DNA of 64,000 bases, taken from DATMER01 sp035536935 (GTDB lineage Bacteria; Acidobacteriota; Thermoanaerobaculia; Multivoradales; UBA5704). How positions within the stretch are numbered: position 1 is the first letter of the stretch; the number at the start of each line of letters is the position of its first letter. The translations under genes and the position numbers were made by a program. Positions 9,187 to 17,393 of this stretch are shown one piece after another. The notes beneath the pieces were generated by a model, which saw only the letters and a list, made by a program, of their open reading frames with translations, made no database searches and was not told the origin of the DNA. The stretch spans positions 1-64,000 of the forward strand of contig DATLNC010000058.1 in assembly GCA_035536935.1 (NCBI GenBank), given 5' to 3'.

Positions 9187-11427
9187 TTACTCCTGCACCT
9201 GCGCCAGTACCGCTTCCCGCCGCCGCACCTGCCACAGGCGGTTGAACGTGGCCACGGCGCCGCCGAGCAGCACGATATAGAGGCCGTACCAGACGAGCTG
9301 GATCAGCGGCTTGCGGGTCACGTCGATGGACAGCTTCGCCGGGTTCGAGATCCCGGTCACCTGGAACTGCACCGCGCCGTCCGACGCGTTGATCCCCGAA
9401 ACGAAGATCGCGCCGCCGCCGGGCAGCTCCATGGGCGGCGTGTCCACCGCTCCGTTCGCCGGGTTCAGCCGGTAGATCGGCTTGAGCGTGGTCGGCTTGC
9501 CGTTGCGGGTGACTTCGATCTCCGTGCCGATCGTCACCATCCCGCCGGCCGCCATCTGCGCCATGGCGTTCCCCTGCGCGTTCAGGTCGAAGCCTACGAA
9601 GCGGATGTCCATGCCGCCGATCTGGCCGCTCTCCCCCTTGGCGAGCTGCACCTGCGGCTGGCCGGGATCGAAGTCGATGGGCGACACGTACAGGTCCTGG
9701 AACGGGGTGCTCCGGATGTCCGGGTTCGCCATGACCTGCCGGGTGCGGTCGTTCATGAACAGCTTCGGGTAGACGAAGAACGGCTTGCGGCCGGGCTGCG
9801 TCACCAGGATCTCCATCTTCTCCTTCTCACGCCCGACGCGCGGGATGAACTTGGTGAAGGTGAGAGTCGTGTCGCCCAGCTTCTTGGGCGTGCCCATCTG
9901 CAGCGTGATCTTGGTGCTCTCGTCGTAGGCCGACGAAGCCAGGAAGCCCAGCAGGATCACCCCTACGCCCACGTGCGCCAGGTAACCGCCGGCCGCCGCG
10001 ACCCCCGCGGCGCGCGCGCGGGTCACGGTCTTGTGGATGTTCGTGGCCAGGGCCAGCGAGGCCAGGAACACGAACAGCAGATGGAAGGGATCGCGCACCT
10101 GCCAGGCGGCCGCGGCCGCCGTCACCGCCAGGGCGAAGAGCCCCGGCACGATCAGCTTGCGCAGCATCGCCTTGGGATCGTCGCCGCGCCAGGTCAGGTA
10201 TGGAACCAGGGCAAGCAGCAGCGCGATCAGCAGGGCGATCGGCAGGTTCACCTTGTTGTACCAGGTAGGTCCCACCTGGGCCGGGTTCTCCAGGAACCAG
10301 CGGGTGATGAGCGGCGCGGACGTGCCGAAGGTGATGACCACGGCACAGACCAGCACCGTGATCGTCGACAGCACCATGAACGTGCCGCGGGAGAGGAGCG
10401 GGTCCTCGTTCGGCTTCGTCGGGACCTGGCGCAGCCGGGTGGCCAGCAGCCAGACCGCGAGAGCGACGAAGGTGCCCATCAGCGCGATCAGCCAGCCCGA
10501 GATGCCGAGATCCACGAAGCTGTGCACCGAGAAATCGGCGAGCACGCCCGAGCGGGTCAGGAAAGTGCCGTAGAGCACCGACAGGTAGACCAGCGCGGCC
10601 AGCACGTAGTTGGCCCGGCGGTATCTCCCCTTGGTGCGCTCCATGTGCAGGCCGTGGATCAGCACCGTGCCGAAAAGCCAGGGGATGAGCGAGGCGTTCT
10701 CCACCGGGTCCCAGCCCCAGTAGCCGCCCCAGCCCAGGGTCTTGTAGGCCCAGTAGCCGCCCATCAGGATCGCGCAGCCCAGCACCAGGAAGCCGCCCAG
10801 CGCCCAGGGGAACGCGCGCGCCGCCCAGTCGTCGTAGTCCCGGCGGAAGAGCGACGCCATGGCGAAGGCGAACGGGATCGCGCTCGCGGCGTAGCCGATG
10901 AACATGATCGGCGGATGGATGACCATCCAGTCGTCCTGGAGGAGCGGGTTGAGCCCCTGGCCGTCCAGCGGGGTCTCCTTCAGCATGACGAAGGGGTTCT
11001 CCCGCACCAGAATGAAGAGCAGGCCGATCAGGGTCAGGGTGTAGATGCCCATGATCGCCGGCTCGTTGCGGCCGGCGCTCTTGCGCACCAGCACGCCGAG
11101 CAGCGTGCCCCAGAGCAGCCAGATGAGGAAGCTCCCCTTCTGGCCCGCCCAGAACGCGGCGAGCTGATAGTGGCCGGGGAGGTCCATGCCCGAGTACTGG
11201 TGGACGTACTCGATGCGGAAGTCCCGCATCATCAGCAGCAGCCCCAGGATCAGCGCGGAAAGCGTGATCGCCACGGCGAAGAAGTCATAGGACCGCCGCG
11301 CGAAGCGCAGCGCGCTGCCGTCCCCGGCTCCGACCCAGATGTAGCCCACGATGGACATGACGGAGAAGAACAGCGCGGTCCAGAGAGCGACGGCGCCGGG
11401 GAGGTAGTACTGCGACAACATATCCAT
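9187..11427 (-). CDS. ccmF: Cytochrome c haem lyase subunit CcmF
   Basis: 746 aa, somewhat long for the family, with about 14-15 membrane segments. The tryptophan-rich haem-handling motif is seen as GGYWGWDPVENASLIPWL, flanked by conserved His positions (for example MVIHPPIMFIGY and GLHMERTKGRYRRANYV). The C-terminal periplasmic region is followed by a final membrane helix. CcmF transfers haem from CcmE to apocytochrome c on the periplasmic side. It is the last gene of the ccmABCDEF order read on the minus strand and begins 1 bp before the ccmE stop. Confidence 0.95.
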   Translation of the reverse strand: MDMLSQYYLPGAVALWTALFFSVMSIVGYIWVGAGDGSALRFARRSYDFFAVAITLSALILGLLLMMRDFRIEYVHQYSGMDLPGHYQLAAFWAGQKGSFLIWLLWGTLLGVLVRKSAGRNEPAIMGIYTLTLIGLLFILVRENPFVMLKETPLDGQGLNPLLQDDWMVIHPPIMFIGYAASAIPFAFAMASLFRRDYDDWAARAFPWALGGFLVLGCAILMGGYWAYKTLGWGGYWGWDPVENASLIPWLFGTVLIHGLHMERTKGRYRRANYVLAALVYLSVLYGTFLTRSGVLADFSVHSFVDLGISGWLIALMGTFVALAVWLLATRLRQVPTKPNEDPLLSRGTFMVLSTITVLVCAVVITFGTSAPLITRWFLENPAQVGPTWYNKVNLPIALLIALLLALVPYLTWRGDDPKAMLRKLIVPGLFALAVTAAAAAWQVRDPFHLLFVFLASLALATNIHKTVTRARAAGVAAAGGYLAHVGVGVILLGFLASSAYDESTKITLQMGTPKKLGDTTLTFTKFIPRVGREKEKMEILVTQPGRKPFFVYPKLFMNDRTRQVMANPDIRSTPFQDLYVSPIDFDPGQPQVQLAKGESGQIGGMDIRFVGFDLNAQGNAMAQMAAGGMVTIGTEIEVTRNGKPTTLKPIYRLNPANGAVDTPPMELPGGGAIFVSGINASDGAVQFQVTGISNPAKLSIDVTRKPLIQLVWYGLYIVLLGGAVATFNRLWQVRRREAVLAQVQE

Positions 11428-11826
11428 CTAGCTGTACTCCTTGACCTCTGCACCCTGGTACTTGCTCGGGCACTTCACCAGCAGCTTGTTCGCCTCGAAC
11501 TCCTTGTCGCCCTCGTCGAAGTGGCCGATGGCCACGATGCTGATGGCATCCTCGAAGTTGGCCGGCTTGAGACCCTTGTAGCGCACCCGGATGGTGTCCT
11601 TGCCCTCGGGCTCCTTGATCGTGAAGTAGAGGAAGTCCTCGGTGTCGACGTACTTCGAGCTCCCCTTCTCCAGAGCGCCCATCACCTGGACGACCCGGTC
11701 GGCCGCGCGCGCCTCCTGGTAGGAGACATACGGCGTCATGGTCTCCTTGAACGCGGAGAGCGAGAACCCTGCGAAGGCGAGGAGGAGCACGGCGCCGAGC
11801 AGGTAGTAGCGATGGGTCTTTTTCAT
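11428..11826 (-). CDS. ccmE: Haem chaperone CcmE, Cys-type
   Basis: 132 aa. One N-terminal membrane anchor (YYLLGAVLLLAFAGFSL), then the OB-fold domain. The usual haem-binding HxxxY is replaced by CxxxY (VKCPSKY near residue 120), as known for CcmE of Desulfovibrio and some archaea. CcmE carries haem covalently from CcmC to CcmF. Its ATG overlaps the ccmD stop (ATGA). No ccmH-like gene lies in the window, which fits the reported link between Cys-type CcmE and absence of CcmH (established for other taxa, inferred here). Confidence 0.92.
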   Translation of the reverse strand: MKKTHRYYLLGAVLLLAFAGFSLSAFKETMTPYVSYQEARAADRVVQVMGALEKGSSKYVDTEDFLYFTIKEPEGKDTIRVRYKGLKPANFEDAISIVAIGHFDEGDKEFEANKLLVKCPSKYQGAEVKEYS

Positions 11827-11951
11827 GGCTCTTTCTCCGTACTTTTCTCAATTACCCGCACCCGCCAGCTCAGGCGGAGCAGCCAGAGGAAGATTCCCGT
11901 CCAGATGATCAGGTTGACGAGGACGACGACATTGTCTCCGCTAAGTTCCAT
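11823..11951 (-). CDS. ccmD: Haem exporter accessory protein CcmD
   Basis: 42 aa, a small single-span membrane protein: short N-terminus, hydrophobic segment VVVLVNLIIWTGIFLWLL, then a basic tail RLSWRVRVIEKSTEK. Size, topology and position between ccmC (11-bp overlap) and ccmE (4-bp overlap) identify it; sequence similarity alone would be weak. CcmD helps release holo-CcmE from the CcmABC complex. Confidence 0.85.
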   Translation of the reverse strand: MELSGDNVVVLVNLIIWTGIFLWLLRLSWRVRVIEKSTEKEP

Positions 11952-12633
11952 AACCTTGTTCCCTTGCCGCGGATTTCCGCTCCGCGAGCGCCTGGATCCG
12001 GATCTGCAGATCCTGCAGCCAGAAGAAGAGGGCCGTGAAGCCGACGCCGCTCGCCAAGAGGACCTGCAGGATCTCGGACTGCATCTGCGGCTTGCCCTCG
12101 GCGTTGACCACCGGCTCGGGATGGAGCGAGTCGAGCGCCCGCGGCATGACCCAATAGAGGTAGGGCGTCACGACCAGTCCGAGGATGGCGTAGACGGCCG
12201 CCAGCCGGGCCCGCTTTTCCTGGTCCTCGACCGCGCCGCGCAGCGCCAGGTAGGCGCCGTAGAAGAGCAGCGAGATCAGGATCGAGGTCTGGCGCGGGTC
12301 CCAGTTCCAGTAGATGCCCCACTCGATCCGCGCCCAGATGGCGCCGGTGACCGTGGCGAGCGTGCCGAACAGAATCCCGAGCTGGACCGACACCTGGGCC
12401 GACCGGTCGTGCCGCAGGTCGCGCCGGCGCAGGTAGAGGAAGCTCGAGACCGCGGCGGAGATGAAGCCGGCGAAGGAGGCCCAGGCCATCGGGACGTGAA
12501 AGAACAGGATCCGGTACGACTTGGGCGCCTGGAAACCCTCCGCCGCCCCCGGGGCGTAGAAGAACGCCGCCAGGATCACCAGGGAGATCCAGAGCCAGAG
12601 CAGCCAGGCAGAGATTGTCTTCATGGGTTCCAC
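11941..12633 (-). CDS. ccmC: Haem exporter membrane protein CcmC
   Basis: 230 aa with six membrane segments. The tryptophan motif appears as WGIYWNWDPRQTS, flanked by the conserved His in FFHVPMAWASF and another in the last periplasmic loop (LDSLHPEP). CcmC loads haem on CcmE. It overlaps ccmB by 13 bp and ccmD by 11 bp, so the operon is translationally linked. Confidence 0.95.
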   Translation of the reverse strand: MEPMKTISAWLLWLWISLVILAAFFYAPGAAEGFQAPKSYRILFFHVPMAWASFAGFISAAVSSFLYLRRRDLRHDRSAQVSVQLGILFGTLATVTGAIWARIEWGIYWNWDPRQTSILISLLFYGAYLALRGAVEDQEKRARLAAVYAILGLVVTPYLYWVMPRALDSLHPEPVVNAEGKPQMQSEILQVLLASGVGFTALFFWLQDLQIRIQALAERKSAAREQGYGT

Positions 12634-13283
12634 ACCATCGGGAAGAGCATCAGGCCAACGACGGTGACCGAAGCATCATATAGAAGTAGCTGGGGCAGGG
12701 CCACGCCGCCCCCGCCGCCATCCACTGCCTTGAACGTCAGCTCGACCGCGAGCAGCAACAGGGGCAGCAGGACCGGGAAGGCCAGCACCGAGAACAGCGT
12801 CCCCTTGGTCCGCGCCTGGGCGATGATCGCCGCCACCAGAGTGCTCCCCACGGCCAGCCCGTACCCGCCCGCGGCGAGCGTGCCCACGAACAGGGCCGGG
12901 CTCGCGATTTCCAGGTTCATCAGGGTGGCGAACACCGGCGTGACCAGCAGCTCGAGCGCCCCGACCAGAGTTAGACAGTAGAGGAGCTTGCCGCAGAACA
13001 GGGCCGACGGCGTGGCGGAGAGGCGCAGGGCCGTGGCCGTCTGGCTCTCCTCCTCCTGCACGAAGGCGCGCGGCAGGCCGGCGGACACCGAGAAGAGCAG
13101 GATGACCCAGAGCAGCACCGGCAGCACCTTGGACCCGCGGGCCCGCTCGATCCCGATCGGGCCGAGGCTGATGCTCATCACGACCATGGTAGTGAAGGCG
13201 AACAGGGCGAGCGTGTTCAAGGCATAACGGGTGCGGAACTCGCAGCGCCAATCCTTGGCGAACACGGCCACTACCTCCGACAT
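12621..13283 (-). CDS. ccmB: Haem exporter permease CcmB
   Basis: 220 aa. It starts MSEVVAVFAKDWRCEFRTRYALNTLALFAF, the expected N-terminus, 28 bp after the ccmA stop; an in-frame upstream start would reach into ccmA and is rejected. Six hydrophobic segments and the motif LPRAFVQEEESQTATALRLSATP are typical. It forms the membrane part of the CcmAB ABC complex that powers release of holo-CcmE. Confidence 0.93.
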   Translation of the reverse strand: MSEVVAVFAKDWRCEFRTRYALNTLALFAFTTMVVMSISLGPIGIERARGSKVLPVLLWVILLFSVSAGLPRAFVQEEESQTATALRLSATPSALFCGKLLYCLTLVGALELLVTPVFATLMNLEIASPALFVGTLAAGGYGLAVGSTLVAAIIAQARTKGTLFSVLAFPVLLPLLLLAVELTFKAVDGGGGGVALPQLLLYDASVTVVGLMLFPMVWNP

Positions 13284-13311
13284 CCAGGAGAAGCGGAGCG
13301 GCAGCAGCGTT

Positions 13312-13914
13312 TCAGCGCCCGAGGTCGAGGTGCCCTGCAAAGCGGTCGATCTCCAGGGAAACAGGGTTTGCCACGACGGCGAGGCCGCCCAGGTCCAAGT
13401 GCTCGATAAGCAATTCGCGCGTGCCCTGCTCGCCGGCAGCGTCCAGGTTCTGGAACGGCTCGTCGAGCAGGAGCAGGCGGGGCCGGTGGAGCAGGGCCCA
13501 GGCCCAGCGCAGCCGCTGCCGCATGCCGGAAGACAGCGCTCCGCCCATGCGGTCGGTGGGCAGGCCGAGACGCTCGAGCACCTCGAAGCCCCAAGCCGGG
13601 CTCGTGCGCCGGATGCGCGCGAAGAACTCCAGGTTCTCCGCGACGGTCAGCTCCGAGTAGAGCGCCAGGTCGGGGGCCACGTAGCCGACCCGCCGCCGCC
13701 GCTCCTCCGTTTCGAGCACCTTTTCGTCCTCCCTATACTCAATGGTGCCCTTCTCGGGCAAAAGGAGCCCTGCCAGGCAGCGGAGCAGCGTGCTCTTGCC
13801 CGAGCCGTTCGGCCCGGTGACCAGCAAAGCCTGCCCGGGCGCGACTTCTCCGGACACCCCCTCCAGCACGGAAAGGCGCCCGAAGCGGCGGCGGAGGTTC
13901 TGGAATCGGAGCAC
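13312..13914 (-). CDS. ccmA: Haem exporter ATPase CcmA
   Basis: 200 aa ABC ATPase. Walker A GPNGSGKST (residues about 34-42), Q-loop region VGYVAPDLALYSELTVAENL, signature LSSGMRQRLRWAWALLHRP, Walker B RLLLLDEPFQNLD. Slightly short at the C-terminus but all motifs are present. First gene of the minus-strand ccm operon; it diverges from the HEAT-cyclophilin gene across an 80-bp repeat-containing promoter region. Confidence 0.93.
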   Translation of the reverse strand: MLRFQNLRRRFGRLSVLEGVSGEVAPGQALLVTGPNGSGKSTLLRCLAGLLLPEKGTIEYREDEKVLETEERRRRVGYVAPDLALYSELTVAENLEFFARIRRTSPAWGFEVLERLGLPTDRMGGALSSGMRQRLRWAWALLHRPRLLLLDEPFQNLDAAGEQGTRELLIEHLDLGGLAVVANPVSLEIDRFAGHLDLGR

Positions 13915-13934
13915 GGTCAGACTATAGCGCCCGG

Positions 13935-14061
13935 AAGGACTTAAAGGACCTCAAGGACCCCAGGGACACCAAGGACTTGCTACCATCTACCGAAATGCGC
14001 TGCCCATCCCGCTCTGTCCTTGATGTCCTTGGGGTCCTTGTCGTCCTTGGAGTCCTTTCCG
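13935..14061. repeat. GGAC/GTCC 9-bp tandem repeat element, inverted copies
   Basis: Copies of AAGGACnnC about 9-10 bp apart (13935-13978) face copies of GTCCTTGnn (14020-14061) across the start codon of the next gene. The right arm lies inside the coding sequence and encodes the hydrophobic core of the signal peptide (VLDVLGVLVVLGVL). A similar element is at 22438-22512. The two arms could form a long imperfect hairpin over the start codon at 13995. Confidence 0.8.
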
Positions 14062-15995
14062 GGTGCGCCACCGCTCCTCCCGCCGAGCTGGCGCCCGTGC
14101 CGGACCTCAACACCCGCGCCCTGCTCCTCTACCTGGTCGACCGGCAGCAGTACGAGCCCGTGGTCATCCAGCAGGCGCTCGCCGGGGGGCCGGAATTGCG
14201 GGAAGCCCTCGCCGACGCACTCGGGCGGATCCCCGACAAGCAGGGCCGCTCCCCCCTCGTGGGGCTTCTTCTGGACGACGCGCCCGCCGTCCGCCGGTCC
14301 GCCGCGTTCGGGCTCGGAGAGCTGGAAGACGCCGAGGCCGTGCCAGCCCTGCTCTCCGCCGTGGTGGACGACGACCGCGAGACGGGCATCCTCGCCGTGG
14401 AGGCCCTGGGCAAGCTCAAGGCGCCGGTGCTCGACGTCGCGCAGGCCCTCCTGCCCCTTCCCGAGCAGGAGCGCTGGGCTCGCCTCTTCCCTCCGCTCTT
14501 CCGCTTCAAGGAGGGCGCGACCGTCCGGATCGCGGAGCGCGGGCTCGCCCTGCCCGACCCCGAGCTCCATGCCCGGGCCGCCTACGCCCTGGCCCGCGAT
14601 CCGCTCCCCGAGGGCCTCCCCCCGCTGCGCGGCTTACTCGCCGATCCCAACCCCCAGGTGCGCGCCTGGGCCGCCCGCGGTATTGGCATCGTGGGAGAGT
14701 CCGCCGACCTCGCGGCACTCCGGCCGCTCCTCGACGATCCCGCGCCCGGACCGCTCGTCCAGGCCCTCCGCTCGGCCGCCAGGCTCATCGGCGAAGGCAA
14801 GGCGCCGGCTCCGTCCGAGTGGCGTGCCCGCCTCCGGGCTCTGATGGAAGATCCCCACTCCGGAGTGCGCCTGACCGTCCTCGAAGCGGTCGCGGCCTGG
14901 CCCATGGATACGGCCGATCCCCTCTCCGAAGCGGTCGTTTCGCGGGCAACCGAGGGGAGCGGGCGCGAGCGGGGCCTGGCCGTTCTCGCCCTGGCCGCGG
15001 GCAAGCACCCCCGCGCCCTGGAACTGGCGACCGCCGCCCTGACCTCCCAGGAGATCGACGTGCGTGCCCACGCCGCCCAGGCCGCCGGACGGGTCGGCTT
15101 CCCGGCCGCCGCGGACCTCGTCGCGCGGCTGACCTCCGATCCCTCCCCCCAGGTCCGGGGAGCGGCGGCCGAAGCGGCCCTGGCCGGAGACGGATCGGCG
15201 GAAATCGCGACAAGGCTCCTCTCCGACCCGGACGCCGGAGTCCGCGCCAGCGTCTTCGGCTGGCTCGCCGAGCACCCGGTCCTGCCGCTCGACCGGCTGC
15301 AGGCGGGCTTCGCCGCGTCGGTCCGGGGCGGGGTGGAAGAGGAGGCCCTGGCTGCGCTCGGCGCGCTGACCGCGCGGGCCAAAGGCGAACCGCTGGAGCG
15401 GGGCGCTATCGTGGCGTTCCTCGAAAAGGCCGCGGCCGGGGAGGCGGGCGGCGGGTACGCCCTGAGAAGAGAGGCGGGCGCCGCCCTCGGAGAGCTGGAG
15501 CGCCCCATCCCGCCGCTCGGCCCGCTCAATACGGGAAAGACTCCGGAGGTCTACCAGGAGATCATCGAGCGCACCTGGCAGCCGCGGACCGTGGAGATCC
15601 GGACCTCCAAGGGTGCGATCGGAGTCCGCCTGGCCTGCCGGCAGGCGCCGCTCACCTGCCTCAACTTCCTCAACCTCGCGGAACAGGGCTTCTACGACGG
15701 CCTGGTCTTCCACCGGGTGGTCGCCGACTTCGTGATCCAGGGGGGAGACCCCCGCGGCGACGGCTCCGGCGGCCCCGGCTACGACATCCGGGACGAGATC
15801 AACCGCCTGCGCTACCGCCGCGGCGTGGTTGGCATGGCCCTGTCGGGTCCGGACACGGGAGGGAGCCAGTTCTTCATCACCCTCTCCGAGCAGCCCCACC
15901 TCGACGGCGGCTACACCGCCTTCGGAGAGGTCGTCTCGGGCGACGAAGTGCTCGACCGCATCGTGCCCGGGGACCGGATCGAGAGCGTGAGGTAG
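13995..15995 (+). CDS. HEAT-repeat lipoprotein fused to a cyclophilin PPIase
   Basis: 666 aa. Signal peptide with lipobox (VLSGC, residues 18-22). Residues about 45-510 are HEAT-like helical repeats (ALADALGRIPDKQGRSPLVGLLLD, VRRSAAFGLGELEDAEAVPALLSAV and so on). Residues about 530-666 form a bacterial cyclophilin: VEIRTSKGAIGVRL, NFLNLAEQGFYDGLVFHRVVADFVIQGGDP with the catalytic FHR, GMALSGPDTGGSQFFITL and HLDGGYTAFGEVVSG. Prolyl isomerisation of envelope proteins is the likely activity, with the HEAT solenoid as client-binding arm (inferred). The start is the ATG at 13995; upstream TTG starts would lie in the repeat. Confidence 0.85.
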   Translation: MRCPSRSVLDVLGVLVVLGVLSGCATAPPAELAPVPDLNTRALLLYLVDRQQYEPVVIQQALAGGPELREALADALGRIPDKQGRSPLVGLLLDDAPAVRRSAAFGLGELEDAEAVPALLSAVVDDDRETGILAVEALGKLKAPVLDVAQALLPLPEQERWARLFPPLFRFKEGATVRIAERGLALPDPELHARAAYALARDPLPEGLPPLRGLLADPNPQVRAWAARGIGIVGESADLAALRPLLDDPAPGPLVQALRSAARLIGEGKAPAPSEWRARLRALMEDPHSGVRLTVLEAVAAWPMDTADPLSEAVVSRATEGSGRERGLAVLALAAGKHPRALELATAALTSQEIDVRAHAAQAAGRVGFPAAADLVARLTSDPSPQVRGAAAEAALAGDGSAEIATRLLSDPDAGVRASVFGWLAEHPVLPLDRLQAGFAASVRGGVEEEALAALGALTARAKGEPLERGAIVAFLEKAAAGEAGGGYALRREAGAALGELERPIPPLGPLNTGKTPEVYQEIIERTWQPRTVEIRTSKGAIGVRLACRQAPLTCLNFLNLAEQGFYDGLVFHRVVADFVIQGGDPRGDGSGGPGYDIRDEINRLRYRRGVVGMALSGPDTGGSQFFITLSEQPHLDGGYTAFGEVVSGDEVLDRIVPGDRIESVR

Positions 15996-16007
15996 ACTTG
16001 TGAAACC

Positions 16008-16568
16008 ATGAAACCTCCGGCCCTGCTCGCCGTACTTGCTTCCATCCTCAGCCTTGCCACCTCCTGTGCTACCTCTACGACAGCCTCAACTGCGCAGGCC
16101 AAGCCGGAAGAGAAGCCTGTGATCGTGGGCGAGACGACCCGGGAAAAGATCGAGGCGGCCCCCGAATGGGCAAAGGCCGAAGCCGAGTCCACTCCAGATG
16201 CAGAGGCCTCCAAGGCGCTGGCCTCCGTGCCGCCCGGCGCGGAAGTGGCCATCTTCCTCGGGACCTGGTGCGGCGACAGCCGGCGCGAAGTGCCCCGGTT
16301 CTGGAAGGCTGTCGACCTGGCAGGAACAAATGTGCCATTCGCGGTCCACTACATCGCCGTGGACCGGCAGAAGAAAGAGCCGTCCGCCCCGGTGACCAAC
16401 AACGACATCCGCTATGTGCCGACCTTCATCGTCTCCAGAGAAGGCCGGGAAGTGGGGCGGATCGTGGAAGAGTCGCCGCACGGAATCGAAAAAGACCTCC
16501 TGGCGTTGCTGACCGGCCAGGCGCAGGGTCTGATCACCACCCGGACCGACTTGGTGTCCTCCCCCTAG
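16008..16568 (+). CDS. Thioredoxin-fold lipoprotein
   Basis: 186 aa. A signal peptide with probable lipobox (ATSC, residue 20) precedes a low-complexity spacer. The thioredoxin-like domain has GTWCGDSRREVPRFWKAVD, where the classic CxxC is CGDS, leaving one active-site Cys, then VHYIAVDRQKK and cis-Pro region VPTFIVSREGREVGRIVEESP. The single Cys argues for a non-disulfide or monothiol role. It lies 12 bp after the HEAT-cyclophilin gene, so both may serve envelope protein quality control. Confidence 0.75.
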   Translation: MKPPALLAVLASILSLATSCATSTTASTAQAKPEEKPVIVGETTREKIEAAPEWAKAEAESTPDAEASKALASVPPGAEVAIFLGTWCGDSRREVPRFWKAVDLAGTNVPFAVHYIAVDRQKKEPSAPVTNNDIRYVPTFIVSREGREVGRIVEESPHGIEKDLLALLTGQAQGLITTRTDLVSSP

Positions 16569-16573
16569 GTCAA

Positions 16574-16747
16574 ATGCTCACGAGCCTCGCGTGGGTCCTG
16601 CAATTCCTCGCGCTCGTCCTGGTGGGCAGCGGTCTGCTCATCGGGCTGGTCTACAACCAGGTCCGTGTCGAGCTCGCCATCTGTGCCGTGGGCGGGGCGC
16701 TGTTCCTGCTCGGGCGATGGCTGCAGAGCCGGCACGGCCACCGATGA
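16574..16747 (+). CDS. Small membrane protein, two hydrophobic segments
   Basis: 57 aa. Two membrane helices (LAWVLQFLALVLVGSGLLIGLVY and ELAICAVGGALFLLGRWL) joined by a short loop NQVRV, ending in a basic tail QSRHGHR. It starts 5 bp after the thioredoxin-like gene, so it is probably cotranscribed with it. No function can be assigned. Confidence 0.6.
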   Translation: MLTSLAWVLQFLALVLVGSGLLIGLVYNQVRVELAICAVGGALFLLGRWLQSRHGHR

Positions 16748-16797
16748 GACCCGCTGTTTCTCTCTGAAACCTTGGCGGGAACATTGCGTATCCACCC

Positions 16798-17382
16798 ATG
16801 ACGCGGGGAACGGAGCAGCCGACCGACGAGGATCTGGTTGCAGCGGTTCTCGAAGGAGATCGGGACCGCTTCGGCGACCTGGTCGACCGATACCAGGGCC
16901 GCCTCGTCAACTATCTGTTCCGCCTGCTGCGCAACGTGGACGACGCGCACGACCTGGCGCAAGAGGTTCTCGTCAAGGTCTACCAGGTGCTCGATCGTTA
17001 CGATCCGCAGTACCGGTTCTCGACCTGGCTTTTCCGGGTCGCCCAGAACGCCGCGATCGACCAGATCCGCCGCCGGCGACTGAAGGTGGTTTCGCTGCGG
17101 CAGGACGACGATGAAGGCGAAGGTCGTGATTGGGACCTGCCATCCCCGGAGCGCGGACCGTACGGCGATCTGCGTAACCGGGAGAGGGGAGACGCCATTC
17201 AGGAGGCCATCGACGCGCTCCCATGGGAATACCGGGAGCTGATCCTCCTGAGGCATTTCGGCGAGCTCCCCTACGAAGAGATCGCCCAGCTCAAAGGCAT
17301 GCCTCTGGGCACGGTGAAAAACAAGCTCTTCCGGGGACGGCAAATGTTGAAGGATAAATTGCAAGAGTTTTTGAGCGATTGA
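16798..17382 (+). CDS. ECF-type RNA polymerase sigma factor
   Basis: 194 aa. Region 2: DRFGDLVDRYQGRLVNYLFRLLRNVDDAHDLAQEVLVKVYQ and FSTWLFRVAQNAAIDQIRRRR (about residues 25-95). Region 4: AIDALPWEYRELILLRHFGELPYEEIAQLKGMPLGTVKNKLFRGRQMLKD (about 143-190). This is RpoE/SigW-like. Followed after 11 bp by an anti-sigma gene, the usual pairing: sigma is held at the membrane and freed by an envelope signal. Its targets are unknown; genes on both sides encode envelope proteins. Confidence 0.93.
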   Translation: MTRGTEQPTDEDLVAAVLEGDRDRFGDLVDRYQGRLVNYLFRLLRNVDDAHDLAQEVLVKVYQVLDRYDPQYRFSTWLFRVAQNAAIDQIRRRRLKVVSLRQDDDEGEGRDWDLPSPERGPYGDLRNRERGDAIQEAIDALPWEYRELILLRHFGELPYEEIAQLKGMPLGTVKNKLFRGRQMLKDKLQEFLSD

Positions 17383-17393
17383 GCGGGGGCAAC

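Noticed and set aside
9130..12981. Plus-strand open frame of 1283 codons across the ccm operon (also about 1115 codons at 27785-31132 and 1291 codons at 37492-41367 on the minus strand)
   Set aside because: They run antisense to well-recognised genes, have arginine/histidine/glycine-rich composition typical of high-GC shadow frames, and show no domain.
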